From contig NZ_BOOF01000006.1 in the NCBI RefSeq assembly GCF_016863095.1, positions 62,001 to 126,000 on the forward strand: 64,000 nucleotides of DNA, read 5' to 3'. A model generated the notes under the pieces. That model did no database searches. It was not told the origin of the DNA and saw only the letters and a list, made by a program, of their open reading frames with translations. Shown here piece after piece: positions 1 to 8,906 of the stretch. Every line of letters starts with the position of its first letter. Within the stretch, counting starts at the first letter, position 1. The position numbers and the translations under genes were made by a program. The stretch is from Microbispora siamensis. Its GTDB lineage: Bacteria; Actinomycetota; Actinomycetes; Streptosporangiales; Streptosporangiaceae.

Positions 1-2
1 AC

Positions 3-1118
3 GTCATCGCGCTGTGCAAGCAGAACCGGTTAATCTGCGTGCTCGAGAACCACGACACCACCGGCTACGGCGAGCAGAGCGGCGCGTACACGCTCGACCA
101 GGCGGTCGACTACTGGGTCGGCCTCAAGAGCGTGCTGACCGGCCAGGAGAACTACGTCGTCATCAACATCGGCAACGAGCCGTACGGCAACAACAGCCCC
201 TCCGCCTGGACCAGCGCGACCAAGAGCGCGATCAGCAGGATGCGGGCGGCCGGGTTCCAGCACCTGCTGATGGTCGACGCGCCCAACTGGGGCCAGGACT
301 GGCAGTTCGTCATGCGTGACAACGCCGCCTCGGTCTTCGACAGCGACCCCCAGAAGAACACCGTCTTCTCGATCCACATGTACGGCGTCTTCGACACCGC
401 GGCCGAGGTGACCGGCTACCTCCAGGCGTTCCAGACCGCCGGCCTGCCGCTGGTGATCGGCGAGTTCGGCAACATGCACTCGGACGGCGACCCCGACGAG
501 GACACGATCATGTCGCAGGCCCAGTCGCGGGGCGTCGGCTACCTCGGCTGGTCGTGGAGCGGCAACGGCGGCGGCGTCGAATACCTCGACCAGGTGACGA
601 ACTTCAACGTCAGCCAGCTCACCTCGTGGGGCCAGCGGCTCTTCAACGGCGCCAACGGCATCAAGTCGACCGCCAAGGAGGCGACGATCTACAGCGGCCA
701 GCCGCCGGTGAGCCCGTCCCCCAGCCCGTCCGCCTCCCCAAGCCCGTCCGCGTCCTCCAGCGCCTCGCCGAGCGCGTCCCCGAGCCCGAGCCCCAGCCCG
801 TCCCCGAGCGGCGGCGCCAAGGGCTGCTCGGCGACGTACAAGGTCGCCAACCAGTGGGGCGGCGGCTTCCAGGGCGAGGTGACCGTCAAGGCCGGCTCCA
901 GCGCCATCTCCGGCTGGACCGTGACCTGGACGTACGCCAACGGCCAGACGATCACCCAGGCGTGGAACGCCACGGTGACGTCGAGCGGGTCGTCGGTCAC
1001 CGCGAAGAACGTGAGCTACAACGGCGGCCTCGGCGCCGGAGCGTCCACCTCGTTCGGGTTCCTCGGCTCCTGGAACGGCACCAACGCGGTGCCGGCGGTG
1101 AGCTGCACCGCGAGCTGA
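3..1118 (+). CDS. Secreted GH5 endo-beta-mannanase-like enzyme with C-terminal CBM2 (5' end missing)
   Basis: The reading frame is open from the first bases, so the signal peptide and N-terminal part of the barrel lie outside the window. The visible part is the C-terminal half of a glycoside hydrolase family 5 barrel. It includes the acid/base motif VINIGNEPYGN, with Glu in NEP, and the nucleophile strand in VIGEFGNMHSD. The spacing resembles GH5 mannanases more than cellulases. A Pro/Ser linker (about 725-815) leads to a family 2 carbohydrate-binding module with its two flanking Cys and conserved Trp residues. It likely hydrolyses mannan or another plant beta-glycan outside the cell. Mannanase rather than cellulase is my inference. 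A strong hairpin follows the stop. Confidence 0.85.
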   Translation, partial: VIALCKQNRLICVLENHDTTGYGEQSGAYTLDQAVDYWVGLKSVLTGQENYVVINIGNEPYGNNSPSAWTSATKSAISRMRAAGFQHLLMVDAPNWGQDWQFVMRDNAASVFDSDPQKNTVFSIHMYGVFDTAAEVTGYLQAFQTAGLPLVIGEFGNMHSDGDPDEDTIMSQAQSRGVGYLGWSWSGNGGGVEYLDQVTNFNVSQLTSWGQRLFNGANGIKSTAKEATIYSGQPPVSPSPSPSASPSPSASSSASPSASPSPSPSPSPSGGAKGCSATYKVANQWGGGFQGEVTVKAGSSAISGWTVTWTYANGQTITQAWNATVTSSGSSVTAKNVSYNGGLGAGASTSFGFLGSWNGTNAVPAVSCTAS

Positions 1119-1130
1119 GACCTCACCCAC

Positions 1131-1157
1131 GGCCGGGCGCGCTTCCCGCGCCCGGCC
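1131..1157. terminator. Bidirectional hairpin terminator between convergent genes
   Basis: Perfect 11-bp arms GGCCGGGCGCG and CGCGCCCGGCC enclose a 5-nt loop. It lies between the glycoside hydrolase stop and the convergent YqgE gene. There is no T-tract, which is common in actinobacterial terminators. Confidence 0.75.
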
Positions 1158-1200
1158 TCCGCGTGTCACCGCGCGGCCCGTGCGGGGCGTGCCGGGGGAA

Positions 1201-1776
1201 TCAGTTGAGCAGGGGGTCGTCGGGGAAGGTGGCGACCAGGGCGAGGTCCCCCTTCTGCCTGCGCAGCACGGTGCGCCACAGCGTGGCCGGGTTCGGGTGG
1301 AAGGTGTCCCCCGGCTCGGAGTCCACGACGTACCAGGCGCCCTCCTGGAGCTCGTTCTCGAGCTGTCCCGCCGTCCAGCCCGCGTAGCCCGCGAAGATCC
1401 GCATCTGGGAGATCTCCCCCGCCAGGATCTCCGGGGGCGCGTCGAGGTCCACCGTGCCGAGGCGCGAGACCGCCGCCCTGCCCTGCAGCCGGCGCCAGCC
1501 CAGCGGCTCCTCGCCGCTGAGCACGACGGCGAGCGCGAGCGCGCTGTCCGTCTGCACCGGTCCGCCCTCGAACAGCACAGGAGGACCCGTGACCAGGGCG
1601 TCCCAGGAAGGTAAGACCTGGGTCACGGCGATCTCGCTGGGCCGGTTGAGCACCACACCCAAAGTGCCGCCGTCCTCGTCGTGCTCCAGGACGAGCACCA
1701 CGCTACGCCGGAAGTTGGGGTCGTCGAGCAGTGGCGTCGCTACAAGCAACCCGCCGACGTAGATCGCCTCCGCCAT
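1201..1776 (-). CDS. YqgE/AlgH family protein (UPF0301)
   Basis: The sequence matches the whole YqgE/AlgH (DUF179) fold. It opens with YVGGLLVATPLLDDPNF, has the family hallmark GVVLNRPSEI, then LFEGGPVQ, and the C-terminal FAGYAGWTAGQLENEL segment. About 191 residues is normal for the family. The molecular role of YqgE is not firmly established. I chose the ATG at 1776 (MAEAIYVGG) because homologues start close to the first strand; an upstream ATG pair at 1788/1785 is also possible and no convincing ribosome site separates them. The gene converges with the glycoside hydrolase gene and is followed by the malic enzyme gene on the same strand. Confidence 0.85.
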   Translation of the reverse strand: MAEAIYVGGLLVATPLLDDPNFRRSVVLVLEHDEDGGTLGVVLNRPSEIAVTQVLPSWDALVTGPPVLFEGGPVQTDSALALAVVLSGEEPLGWRRLQGRAAVSRLGTVDLDAPPEILAGEISQMRIFAGYAGWTAGQLENELQEGAWYVVDSEPGDTFHPNPATLWRTVLRRQKGDLALVATFPDDPLLN

Positions 1777-1878
1777 ACATCCCATCATGAGGGAGGATTG
1801 CGGATTCGTGTACGCCGACCCCGGTTTGCCGCGTCATATTACTTACCGTGACAGCGACGTCACCGCCCGGGAACCGTA

Positions 1879-3288
<1,410 letters not shown>

Positions 3289-3526
3289 GTCTATCCGCTC
3301 CTTTGCGGGGTGTTGCCTGGCCGTGCTCTCCCGGCTGCTCCAGTGGGGCGCGGCCTCCGCGTGGCGGCCACGCTCGCGCATCCGGCTGGACGGCTCATGG
3401 GTGCTATCCATCGTGCCATCCCCGGCGGGGTGTTTCAGCCCGTGCCCGTGCTGTTTCCGCCACGCGCCGTGCCCGGCCCGCGCGCCGCCGTGCCGCGGGG
3501 ACGAGGCGGGCGCGGGCGGGAACGGG

Positions 3527-4441
3527 TCAGAAAAGCGCGCTGGCCAGCGCCCTGCGCGCCCGCGACACCGACGGGTCGTCGGCGGGCAGGGCGTCGAACA
3601 GCCCCAGCAGGTGGACCCGCGCCTTGTCCCTGTCGGCGCCCCGGGTGCGCCGCACGAGCGCGACGAGCCGGTCGAACGCCTCGTCCACCTGGCCGTTCAC
3701 CATCTCCAGGTCGGCGGCCTGGGTCTGCACGTCCACGTCGTCGGCGTTCTCGGCGGCCCGGCGCAGCACGTCGGCCGGGTCGAGGTCCTGCGTGCGCCGC
3801 AGCAGCCCGACCCCCGCGAGGCCGATCTTCGCGCCCTCGTCCGACGGCGACCTCGCCAGCAGGCGCTCGTACGCCGCGGCCGCGGCGTCCAGGTCGCCCT
3901 TCTCCACGGCCTGCTCGGCCGCCAGAAGCTCGGGGTCGACCATCGGCTCGGCGGGCTGCCCCTCGCCCGGCGCGGCCAGCTCCACGCCGAGCTGCTCGAA
4001 CACCTGCGCCAACGCCTGCCGGAGCTGCGCCTCCGGCAGCGGCCCCTCGAACAGGGGCATGAGCTGCCCCTGGAAGGCCAGGTAGACGGTGGGCACCGCG
4101 CGCATCCGCAGCGCCTGGGCGAGCTGCGGGTCGGCCTCCACGTCCACCCTGGCCAGCACCCACGCGCCCGCCGCCTCCGCGGCCAGCTTCTCCATCACAC
4201 CGCTGAACTGCCGGACCTGTTCGGCCCTGCTCACCGTCGCCTCGACGATCACGGGAACGCTCAGGGAGCGCTCCACCACGTCGGCATTGAAGGTGGCCGA
4301 GGTCACCTCGATGACGTCCGCCGAGGCGGCTCCGGACGGCCCGGCGGCCTCACGCCGCGCCTGGGCCTCGAGTGCCTGCTTGCGCGCGCCGAGGTCCACG
4401 GCGCCGTAGAGCGATCCAGGTCGAGAGAACTCCGCTGCCAT
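3527..4441 (-). CDS. YbbN/CnoX-like thioredoxin-fold protein with TPR region
   Basis: A 304-residue co-chaperone-like protein. An N-terminal thioredoxin fold (about residues 45-150: VIEVTSATFNADV, VEATVSRAEQ, VDVEADPQLAQALRMRAVPTVYLAFQG) is followed by a helical TPR-type half with ELLAAEQAVEKGDLDAAAAA and later repeats. At the site where thioredoxins carry CxxC the sequence reads SRAEQ, so there is no redox-active disulfide. This fits the actinobacterial YbbN group, which is thought to hold or hand over client proteins rather than reduce them. The ATG at 4441 is used; the upstream open frame overlaps the divergent DinB gene region and shows no conservation. Confidence 0.85.
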   Translation of the reverse strand: MAAEFSRPGSLYGAVDLGARKQALEAQARREAAGPSGAASADVIEVTSATFNADVVERSLSVPVIVEATVSRAEQVRQFSGVMEKLAAEAAGAWVLARVDVEADPQLAQALRMRAVPTVYLAFQGQLMPLFEGPLPEAQLRQALAQVFEQLGVELAAPGEGQPAEPMVDPELLAAEQAVEKGDLDAAAAAYERLLARSPSDEGAKIGLAGVGLLRRTQDLDPADVLRRAAENADDVDVQTQAADLEMVNGQVDEAFDRLVALVRRTRGADRDKARVHLLGLFDALPADDPSVSRARRALASALF

Positions 4442-4570
4442 ACCCCCAATCCTGCCGTACCCGCCCGCGTGATCCGTGCGATCCCCGCCCCCTTCCTCCG
4501 GCGATCGGGACGGGCCGGCGCCCGCCGTAGGGTGAACGACGCACAAATCGCCATATGGAGGGAGCAGGAC

Positions 4571-5077
4571 ATGGCAGTGGAACGCATCGGCCCGCCGACC
4601 GTCGCCGGTGAGCGCGAGATGCTGCGGGCGTTCCTCGACTACCACCGGGCCACGCTCGCGCTGAAGTGCGACGGCCTGTCGGACGAGGAGCTGCGCCGCA
4701 GGTCGATGCCGCCGTCGACGCTCACGCTGCTCGGCCTGGTCAGGCACATGGCCGAGGTCGAGCGCGCGTGGTTCCGCCGTGTGATCAACAAGGAGGACGT
4801 GCCGCTCGTCTGGTCGGAGGAGGGCGACTACCAGGCGGCGTACGACCCGAGCGGGTCCACCGGCGCGGAGGCGTTCGCCGCGTGGCAGGCGGAGGTCGAG
4901 CACTCCCGCAGGATCGAGCGCGCGGCGGAGTCGCTCGACGTCACCGCCTACCAGCCGCGGTGGGGCGAGGAGGTCTCGCTGCGGCTGGTGATGCTGCACA
5001 TGATCCACGAGTACGCCCGGCACAACGGCCACGCCGACTTCCTGCGCGAGGGCGTCGACGGGACCGTGGGCGTCTGA
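4571..5077 (+). CDS. DinB/DUF664 family protein
   Basis: A 168-residue four-helix DinB-like protein. LGLVRHMAEVERAWFRR supplies the first metal-site His and HMIHEYARHNGHADFLRE the C-terminal His-rich helix typical of DUF664. The family includes thiol-dependent, metal-binding transferases and many members of unknown activity, so no substrate can be named. The ATG at 4571 has GGAGG about 10 bases upstream. The gene is divergent from the ybbN-like gene, with 129 bp between the starts, and converges with the Lrp gene; a short GGCTGA/TCAGCC hairpin spans the 16-bp gap into the Lrp stop. Confidence 0.85.
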   Translation: MAVERIGPPTVAGEREMLRAFLDYHRATLALKCDGLSDEELRRRSMPPSTLTLLGLVRHMAEVERAWFRRVINKEDVPLVWSEEGDYQAAYDPSGSTGAEAFAAWQAEVEHSRRIERAAESLDVTAYQPRWGEEVSLRLVMLHMIHEYARHNGHADFLREGVDGTVGV

Positions 5078-5093
5078 GCCCGGGGGCTGATCT

Positions 5094-5561
5094 TCAGCCG
5101 ACCGGGCCCTGGACGGTCCTGCGTTCGGTACGGAAGATCAGCGTCGTCTCGAGATGGACGATCTCCGGGCGGACCAGGATGCGTTCGAGGATCAGGCGGT
5201 GCAGGTGATCGGCGTCGGGCACCGCGACGTGCACCAGGAAGTCCTGCGGACCGGCCACGTGGAACAGCGCGATCGTCTCCGGGAGCCCGAGCACGAACGC
5301 CCGCAGCGGGTCCACGAGCTGGCTCGTGTGGGGCCGCACGCGCAGCGCCAGCAGCGCCTCCAGCGGCCGTCCGAGCGCCTGGGTGTCGACCTCCGCGCGG
5401 AAGGCCGTGATCAGGCCGCGCCGGCGCAGCGACCGTACGCGTTCGAGAGCGGTGGAGGGGGCGACGCCGACCCGCTCGGCGAGGTCCTTGTTGGGCAGCC
5501 GTGCGTCCTTCTGCAACAGCTCCAGGATCTTCCTGTCGGTCGAATCCAGTTCGGCGCTCAC
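5094..5561 (-). CDS. Lrp/AsnC family transcriptional regulator
   Basis: A 155-residue Lrp-type regulator. The N-terminal helix-turn-helix (LDSTDRKILELLQKDARLP, then VGVAPSTALERVRSL) is followed by the RAM/ACT-like effector domain (AEVDTQALG, VLGLPETIALFHVAGPQDFLVHV). These proteins usually sense amino acids and act on a neighbouring amino-acid gene. Here the only close neighbour is the divergent PLP decarboxylase, with about 66 bp between the two starts. The GTG at 5561 follows an AAGGAAAGAG ribosome site. The effector is not predictable from the sequence. Confidence 0.9.
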   Translation of the reverse strand: MSAELDSTDRKILELLQKDARLPNKDLAERVGVAPSTALERVRSLRRRGLITAFRAEVDTQALGRPLEALLALRVRPHTSQLVDPLRAFVLGLPETIALFHVAGPQDFLVHVAVPDADHLHRLILERILVRPEIVHLETTLIFRTERRTVQGPVG

Positions 5562-5627
5562 GGCCTCTTTCCTTGGTTGATTCGGCGTATGTGGCGGATG
5601 GACGTCCGATACGGCCATCATCCCGGC

Positions 5628-7019
5628 ATGACCCCGAATCACGCCTGGGACATCGACGACTTCGTCAACGCCGCCGAGGTGACCGTGCGGGGCCTCGCCG
5701 CGTACGTGCGGGAGAGCCAGGACGGGGCGGCGCCGGTGCTGCGCCGCAGGCCGCCCGGGGAGCTGGCCGGACGGCTCGGGCTCGCCCGCTGGATCCGGGA
5801 GGGCGGCATGACCCCGGAGATCTACCGGGAGTGGCTGGACGCCTATCTCGCGGAGGGCACCCGACTGCACCACCCGGCCTACCTCGGCCACCAGACGGCC
5901 GCGCCGGACTTCCCCGCCGCGCTGGCCGACTTCGTCCACGGCGCGATCAACAACCCCATGGCGATCTACGAGATGGGGGCCGCGGCGGCGACGGTCGAGT
6001 TCGAGGTGCTGCGCTGGATGCTCGGCAAGGTCGGCTTCCCCGAGGGCGGCGGCGTGCTCACCCACGGCGGGTCGCTGGCCAACCTGACCGCGCTGCTCGC
6101 CGCGCGGGCCGCCGCCGCGCCGGACGCGTGGACCGAGGGCGTGCCCGGCGATCTCGCCCTCCTCGCGCCGCCGTCGGCGCACTACTCGATCACCCGGGCG
6201 GCGGCGATCCTCGGCCTCGGCGAGCGCGCGGTCGTGCCGCTCGACGTGGACGACCTGGGCAGGATCGACGTGGCCCGGCTGCCCGAGGGGCTCGACCGGG
6301 CGCGGCGGGCCGGCCGCCGGCCAATGGCCCTGGTCGCGGCCGCCTGCGCCACCGGCACCGGCCTGTACGACGATCTTCGGCCCATCGGCGAGTTCTGCGC
6401 CGAGCACGGCCTGTGGTTCCACGTGGACGGCGCGCACGGAGCCTCGGCGCTGCTCAGCGAGGCGCATCGGCACCTGCTCGACGGCGTCGAGCTGGCCGAT
6501 TCCGTCATCTGGGACGCGCACAAGATGCTGCGCACCTCGGGCCTCGCGGCGGCCGTGCTCGTCCGGCGCGAGGGCGACCTGGACGCCGCGTTCCAGCAGC
6601 GGGCCAGCTACCTGTTCTACGGCGACCAGGGGTTCGACCTGATCGGCAGGACCGTGGAGTGCACCAAGGCCGCGCTCGGGCTGAAGGTCTTCCTCAACCT
6701 GGCCTGGCGGGGTGAGCACGGCCTCGGCGAGCACGTGGCGCGGCGGTACGCCACCGCCCACCGCTTCTGGGAACTGGCCCGCGAGCGGCCCGGCTTCCAC
6801 TGCCCGTACGAGCCGGAGAGCAACATCGTCTGCTTCCGGTACGGCAACGGCGACCAGGCCGCGATTCGCGAGACCCTCCTGGAGGAGGGCTCCTTCCACC
6901 TGACCTCGGCCGAGCTCGGGGGCGTCCGCCACCTGCGGGTGACGGTCATGGCCCCGGCCACCGACGACAAGACCCTCGAAGCCCTCCTCGACCGCGTCGC
7001 CGCCCTGTCCGGGCTCTAG
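5628..7019 (+). CDS. Group II PLP-dependent amino acid decarboxylase
   Basis: A 463-residue pyridoxal-phosphate enzyme related to aromatic-L-amino-acid and diaminobutyrate decarboxylases. Visible motifs are HPAYLGHQTAAPD near the N-terminus, the PLP phosphate loop THGGSLANLTALLAAR, FHVDGAHGAS with the ring-stacking region, and the Schiff-base Lys in DSVIWDAHKMLRTSG (about residue 299). The amino acid substrate cannot be assigned. The start at ATG 5628 is a best guess; an in-frame ATG at 5598 would add ten residues, and neither has a clear ribosome site. Divergence from the Lrp gene suggests that the regulator controls it. Confidence 0.85.
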   Translation: MTPNHAWDIDDFVNAAEVTVRGLAAYVRESQDGAAPVLRRRPPGELAGRLGLARWIREGGMTPEIYREWLDAYLAEGTRLHHPAYLGHQTAAPDFPAALADFVHGAINNPMAIYEMGAAAATVEFEVLRWMLGKVGFPEGGGVLTHGGSLANLTALLAARAAAAPDAWTEGVPGDLALLAPPSAHYSITRAAAILGLGERAVVPLDVDDLGRIDVARLPEGLDRARRAGRRPMALVAAACATGTGLYDDLRPIGEFCAEHGLWFHVDGAHGASALLSEAHRHLLDGVELADSVIWDAHKMLRTSGLAAAVLVRREGDLDAAFQQRASYLFYGDQGFDLIGRTVECTKAALGLKVFLNLAWRGEHGLGEHVARRYATAHRFWELARERPGFHCPYEPESNIVCFRYGNGDQAAIRETLLEEGSFHLTSAELGGVRHLRVTVMAPATDDKTLEALLDRVAALSGL

Positions 7020-7041
7020 GCGGATCACACGAGCATGGCCG

Positions 7042-8082
7042 TCAGCGGGAGAAAAGGTCGATGATCTCGTGGCCACGGCGGGTGCGCAGGATCCACACCT
7101 CGCGCCCTCTGCGCTCCCTGCAGATCAGCCCGGCCGCCTCCAGACGGTCGCAGTGGTAGGTGATGGCGCTCGGGACCGTACCGGCCAGCGTGGCGAGTTG
7201 ACCCATGGTCGCAGGCCGGACCAGCGACGACAGCAGGCCGGCTCGCGCCGGCCCGAGCATGGAGGCCAGCTCGTCGGTCCCTCGGCGCGCGGGATCGGCC
7301 CCGAGCCACAGGGCGTCCGCCCGCGGGAGCGGGTAGGCGATCCAGACGTAGTCGGGCAGGTCGAGGTTGAGGATCGTGGCGTCGGGCCCGGAGACCATGG
7401 GCACGAGCACCAGCCTGCGACGGCCGAGGTCGTACCGCGCGGGCTCCTGGTCGCTCATAAGCAGGCTGCCTTCGGCGTACCTGATGCGCTCGCTGAGCGT
7501 GCCGAGGAGCGCGTCGAGCGCGCCGCGCACCACCGCCGTACCGACCCGCTCGACCTCCCGGTCGAGCAGCGGCTGCGCTCGCTCCCACAGAGGCCTGATC
7601 GCGGACCAGACGTCGGAGACGGCGCTCGCGTACCCGTTCAGCCACCGACGCGGCCGCTCGGCGGCCCCCCGCCAGTGCTCGGGCACGCGCTCCGGCCCGT
7701 ACGCCTGCTCCATGTCGTCGAGCAGCGCATCCGGCCGCATGTCGAGCAGCCAGGCGATCTGGGACTCCACGGAGGCGTCCGCGACCGGCGGCAGCGGCAC
7801 GATCGTGTCCGGCGCCACGGAGTGGCCGGGCGCGCCGAGCGGGCGGCACGCCTGCCGGCCCTCGGCCCCGACGGACTCCCGGATCCTGCGCCGCCACCGC
7901 TCCGGCAGTCCCCGCCGCCGCGCGGCCACCGCGTCCACGAGCAGCGACAGCACCGACACCTGCGGCGAGACCGCGACCGAAACCTCCGGGCTGGGGCACA
8001 GCCGCAACTCGCTCCACGTCTCCGCGCGTCGCACCTTTCCCCCGAGGCCTTGTCTCACTAGGTAAAGGCACACCATAGCCAA
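7042..8082 (-). CDS. ArsR-like winged-helix transcriptional regulator with large N-terminal domain
   Basis: About 346 residues. The last 70 form an ArsR-type winged helix (ARAGLLSSL, then TMGQLATLAGTVPSAITYHCDRLEAAGL, with the wing RRGREVWILRTRRG). The first 270 residues resemble the uncharacterised N-terminal domain of actinobacterial regulators annotated only as helix-turn-helix proteins, including a segment DPEPARYDLG-like region and PLPRADALWL. No ligand is known. The start is uncertain: ATG 8082, a GTG nine codons in and a GTG at 8034 are all possible. It is divergent from the small secreted protein and converges with the decarboxylase. Confidence 0.75.
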   Translation of the reverse strand: MAMVCLYLVRQGLGGKVRRAETWSELRLCPSPEVSVAVSPQVSVLSLLVDAVAARRRGLPERWRRRIRESVGAEGRQACRPLGAPGHSVAPDTIVPLPPVADASVESQIAWLLDMRPDALLDDMEQAYGPERVPEHWRGAAERPRRWLNGYASAVSDVWSAIRPLWERAQPLLDREVERVGTAVVRGALDALLGTLSERIRYAEGSLLMSDQEPARYDLGRRRLVLVPMVSGPDATILNLDLPDYVWIAYPLPRADALWLGADPARRGTDELASMLGPARAGLLSSLVRPATMGQLATLAGTVPSAITYHCDRLEAAGLICRERRGREVWILRTRRGHEIIDLFSR

Positions 8083-8221
8083 GCCGACCGGAACCGTTCT
8101 GAAGCTTCAATTATTCGCGAAACGACCGGGGACGTCGCTTGCACGTTCGTTGAAATGGCAGAGGACGCGGCCGCAAACGGCCCAAGCTGACCGAGCGTTG
8201 AAATCTCGGGAAAGGACGCAC

Positions 8222-8794
8222 ATGTCTACTCGGCTCGGCGGGCGCACCGCCGCGTTCGGTCTCGCGCTGGCCCTCGCCGCCTCGGCGTCGGCCGCCGTCG
8301 CCGTCCCTGCCTCGGCCGCCCCGTCGTCGGCGACGGCGGCCGCATCGAGCACGTCTATCCAGAAGGTCCACCTCTACGAACTGACGACCAAGGGCGACCA
8401 GGGCTTCTTCTACACAGCCGACCAGGCGGAGATGGAGCAGGCCGTCGCCAAGCACGGCATGCGGGTGACCCAGACGCCGCTGTACTCCATCTCCCGTACG
8501 GCCTTCCCCGGCGGCAAGCCCATGTGGCGGCTCCGCTACACGGTCAAGTCGTCCTACCTGGTCACTGTCTCGCCCCAGGAGCGCGACCAGCTGGTCGGAT
8601 CAGGCAAGTTCGTGAACGACGGCATCCTCGGATACGCGGCCGAGGACGGCTGCGCCGGCGGCACGACCAAGGTCTGGCGTCTGAGCAACAACGGCAAGTG
8701 GCGCCTGGCCGTGGAGTCGCACATGATCAGCATCGTCAACAACGAGCCCGGCTGGAAGCTCGACGGCCGGGCCTTCAACCACTTCATGTCGTGA
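8222..8794 (+). CDS. Small secreted protein with degenerate DUF5648-like motif
   Basis: A 190-residue protein with a Sec signal peptide (about residues 1-40, ending near ASAAPSSA). The mature part begins VHLYELTTKGDQGFFYTADQAEMEQAV and later has ILGYAAEDGCAGGTTKVWRL. These resemble the LYRLY...GDHFYTTD...E pattern of DUF5648 repeats found in secreted proteins, but only loosely. No catalytic residues are evident. The ATG at 8222 has a good ribosome site (GGAAAGGA) 6-7 bases upstream. Two strong hairpins follow the gene. The function is unknown. Confidence 0.75.
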   Translation: MSTRLGGRTAAFGLALALAASASAAVAVPASAAPSSATAAASSTSIQKVHLYELTTKGDQGFFYTADQAEMEQAVAKHGMRVTQTPLYSISRTAFPGGKPMWRLRYTVKSSYLVTVSPQERDQLVGSGKFVNDGILGYAAEDGCAGGTTKVWRLSNNGKWRLAVESHMISIVNNEPGWKLDGRAFNHFMS

Positions 8795-8815
8795 TCGCTT
8801 TCCGGCCGCCGACTG

Positions 8816-8838
8816 AGCCCCGGCAGCGCGCCGGGGCT
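8816..8838. terminator. Hairpin terminator after the secreted protein gene
   Basis: Nine-bp perfect arms AGCCCCGGC and GCCGGGGCT enclose a 5-nt loop, 22 bp after the stop codon of the secreted-protein gene. Confidence 0.7.
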
Positions 8839-8862
8839 TCGGCGGCGGTCCGGCCGGAGCCT

Positions 8863-8899
8863 GTTCCCGGGACGTCAGGGCGCAGGCCGTCCCGGGAAC
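8863..8899. terminator. Second hairpin, facing the mutase gene
   Basis: Eleven-bp perfect arms GTTCCCGGGAC and GTCCCGGGAAC with a 15-nt loop lie 8 bp from the 3' end of the convergent mutase gene. Together with the preceding hairpin this isolates the two convergent units. Confidence 0.7.
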
Positions 8900-8906
8900 G
8901 TCCGCG

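Noticed and set aside
8222..8794. Lysozyme or protease inhibitor function for the small secreted protein
   Set aside because: There are no catalytic or inhibitor motifs. Only a loose DUF5648-like pattern is visible.
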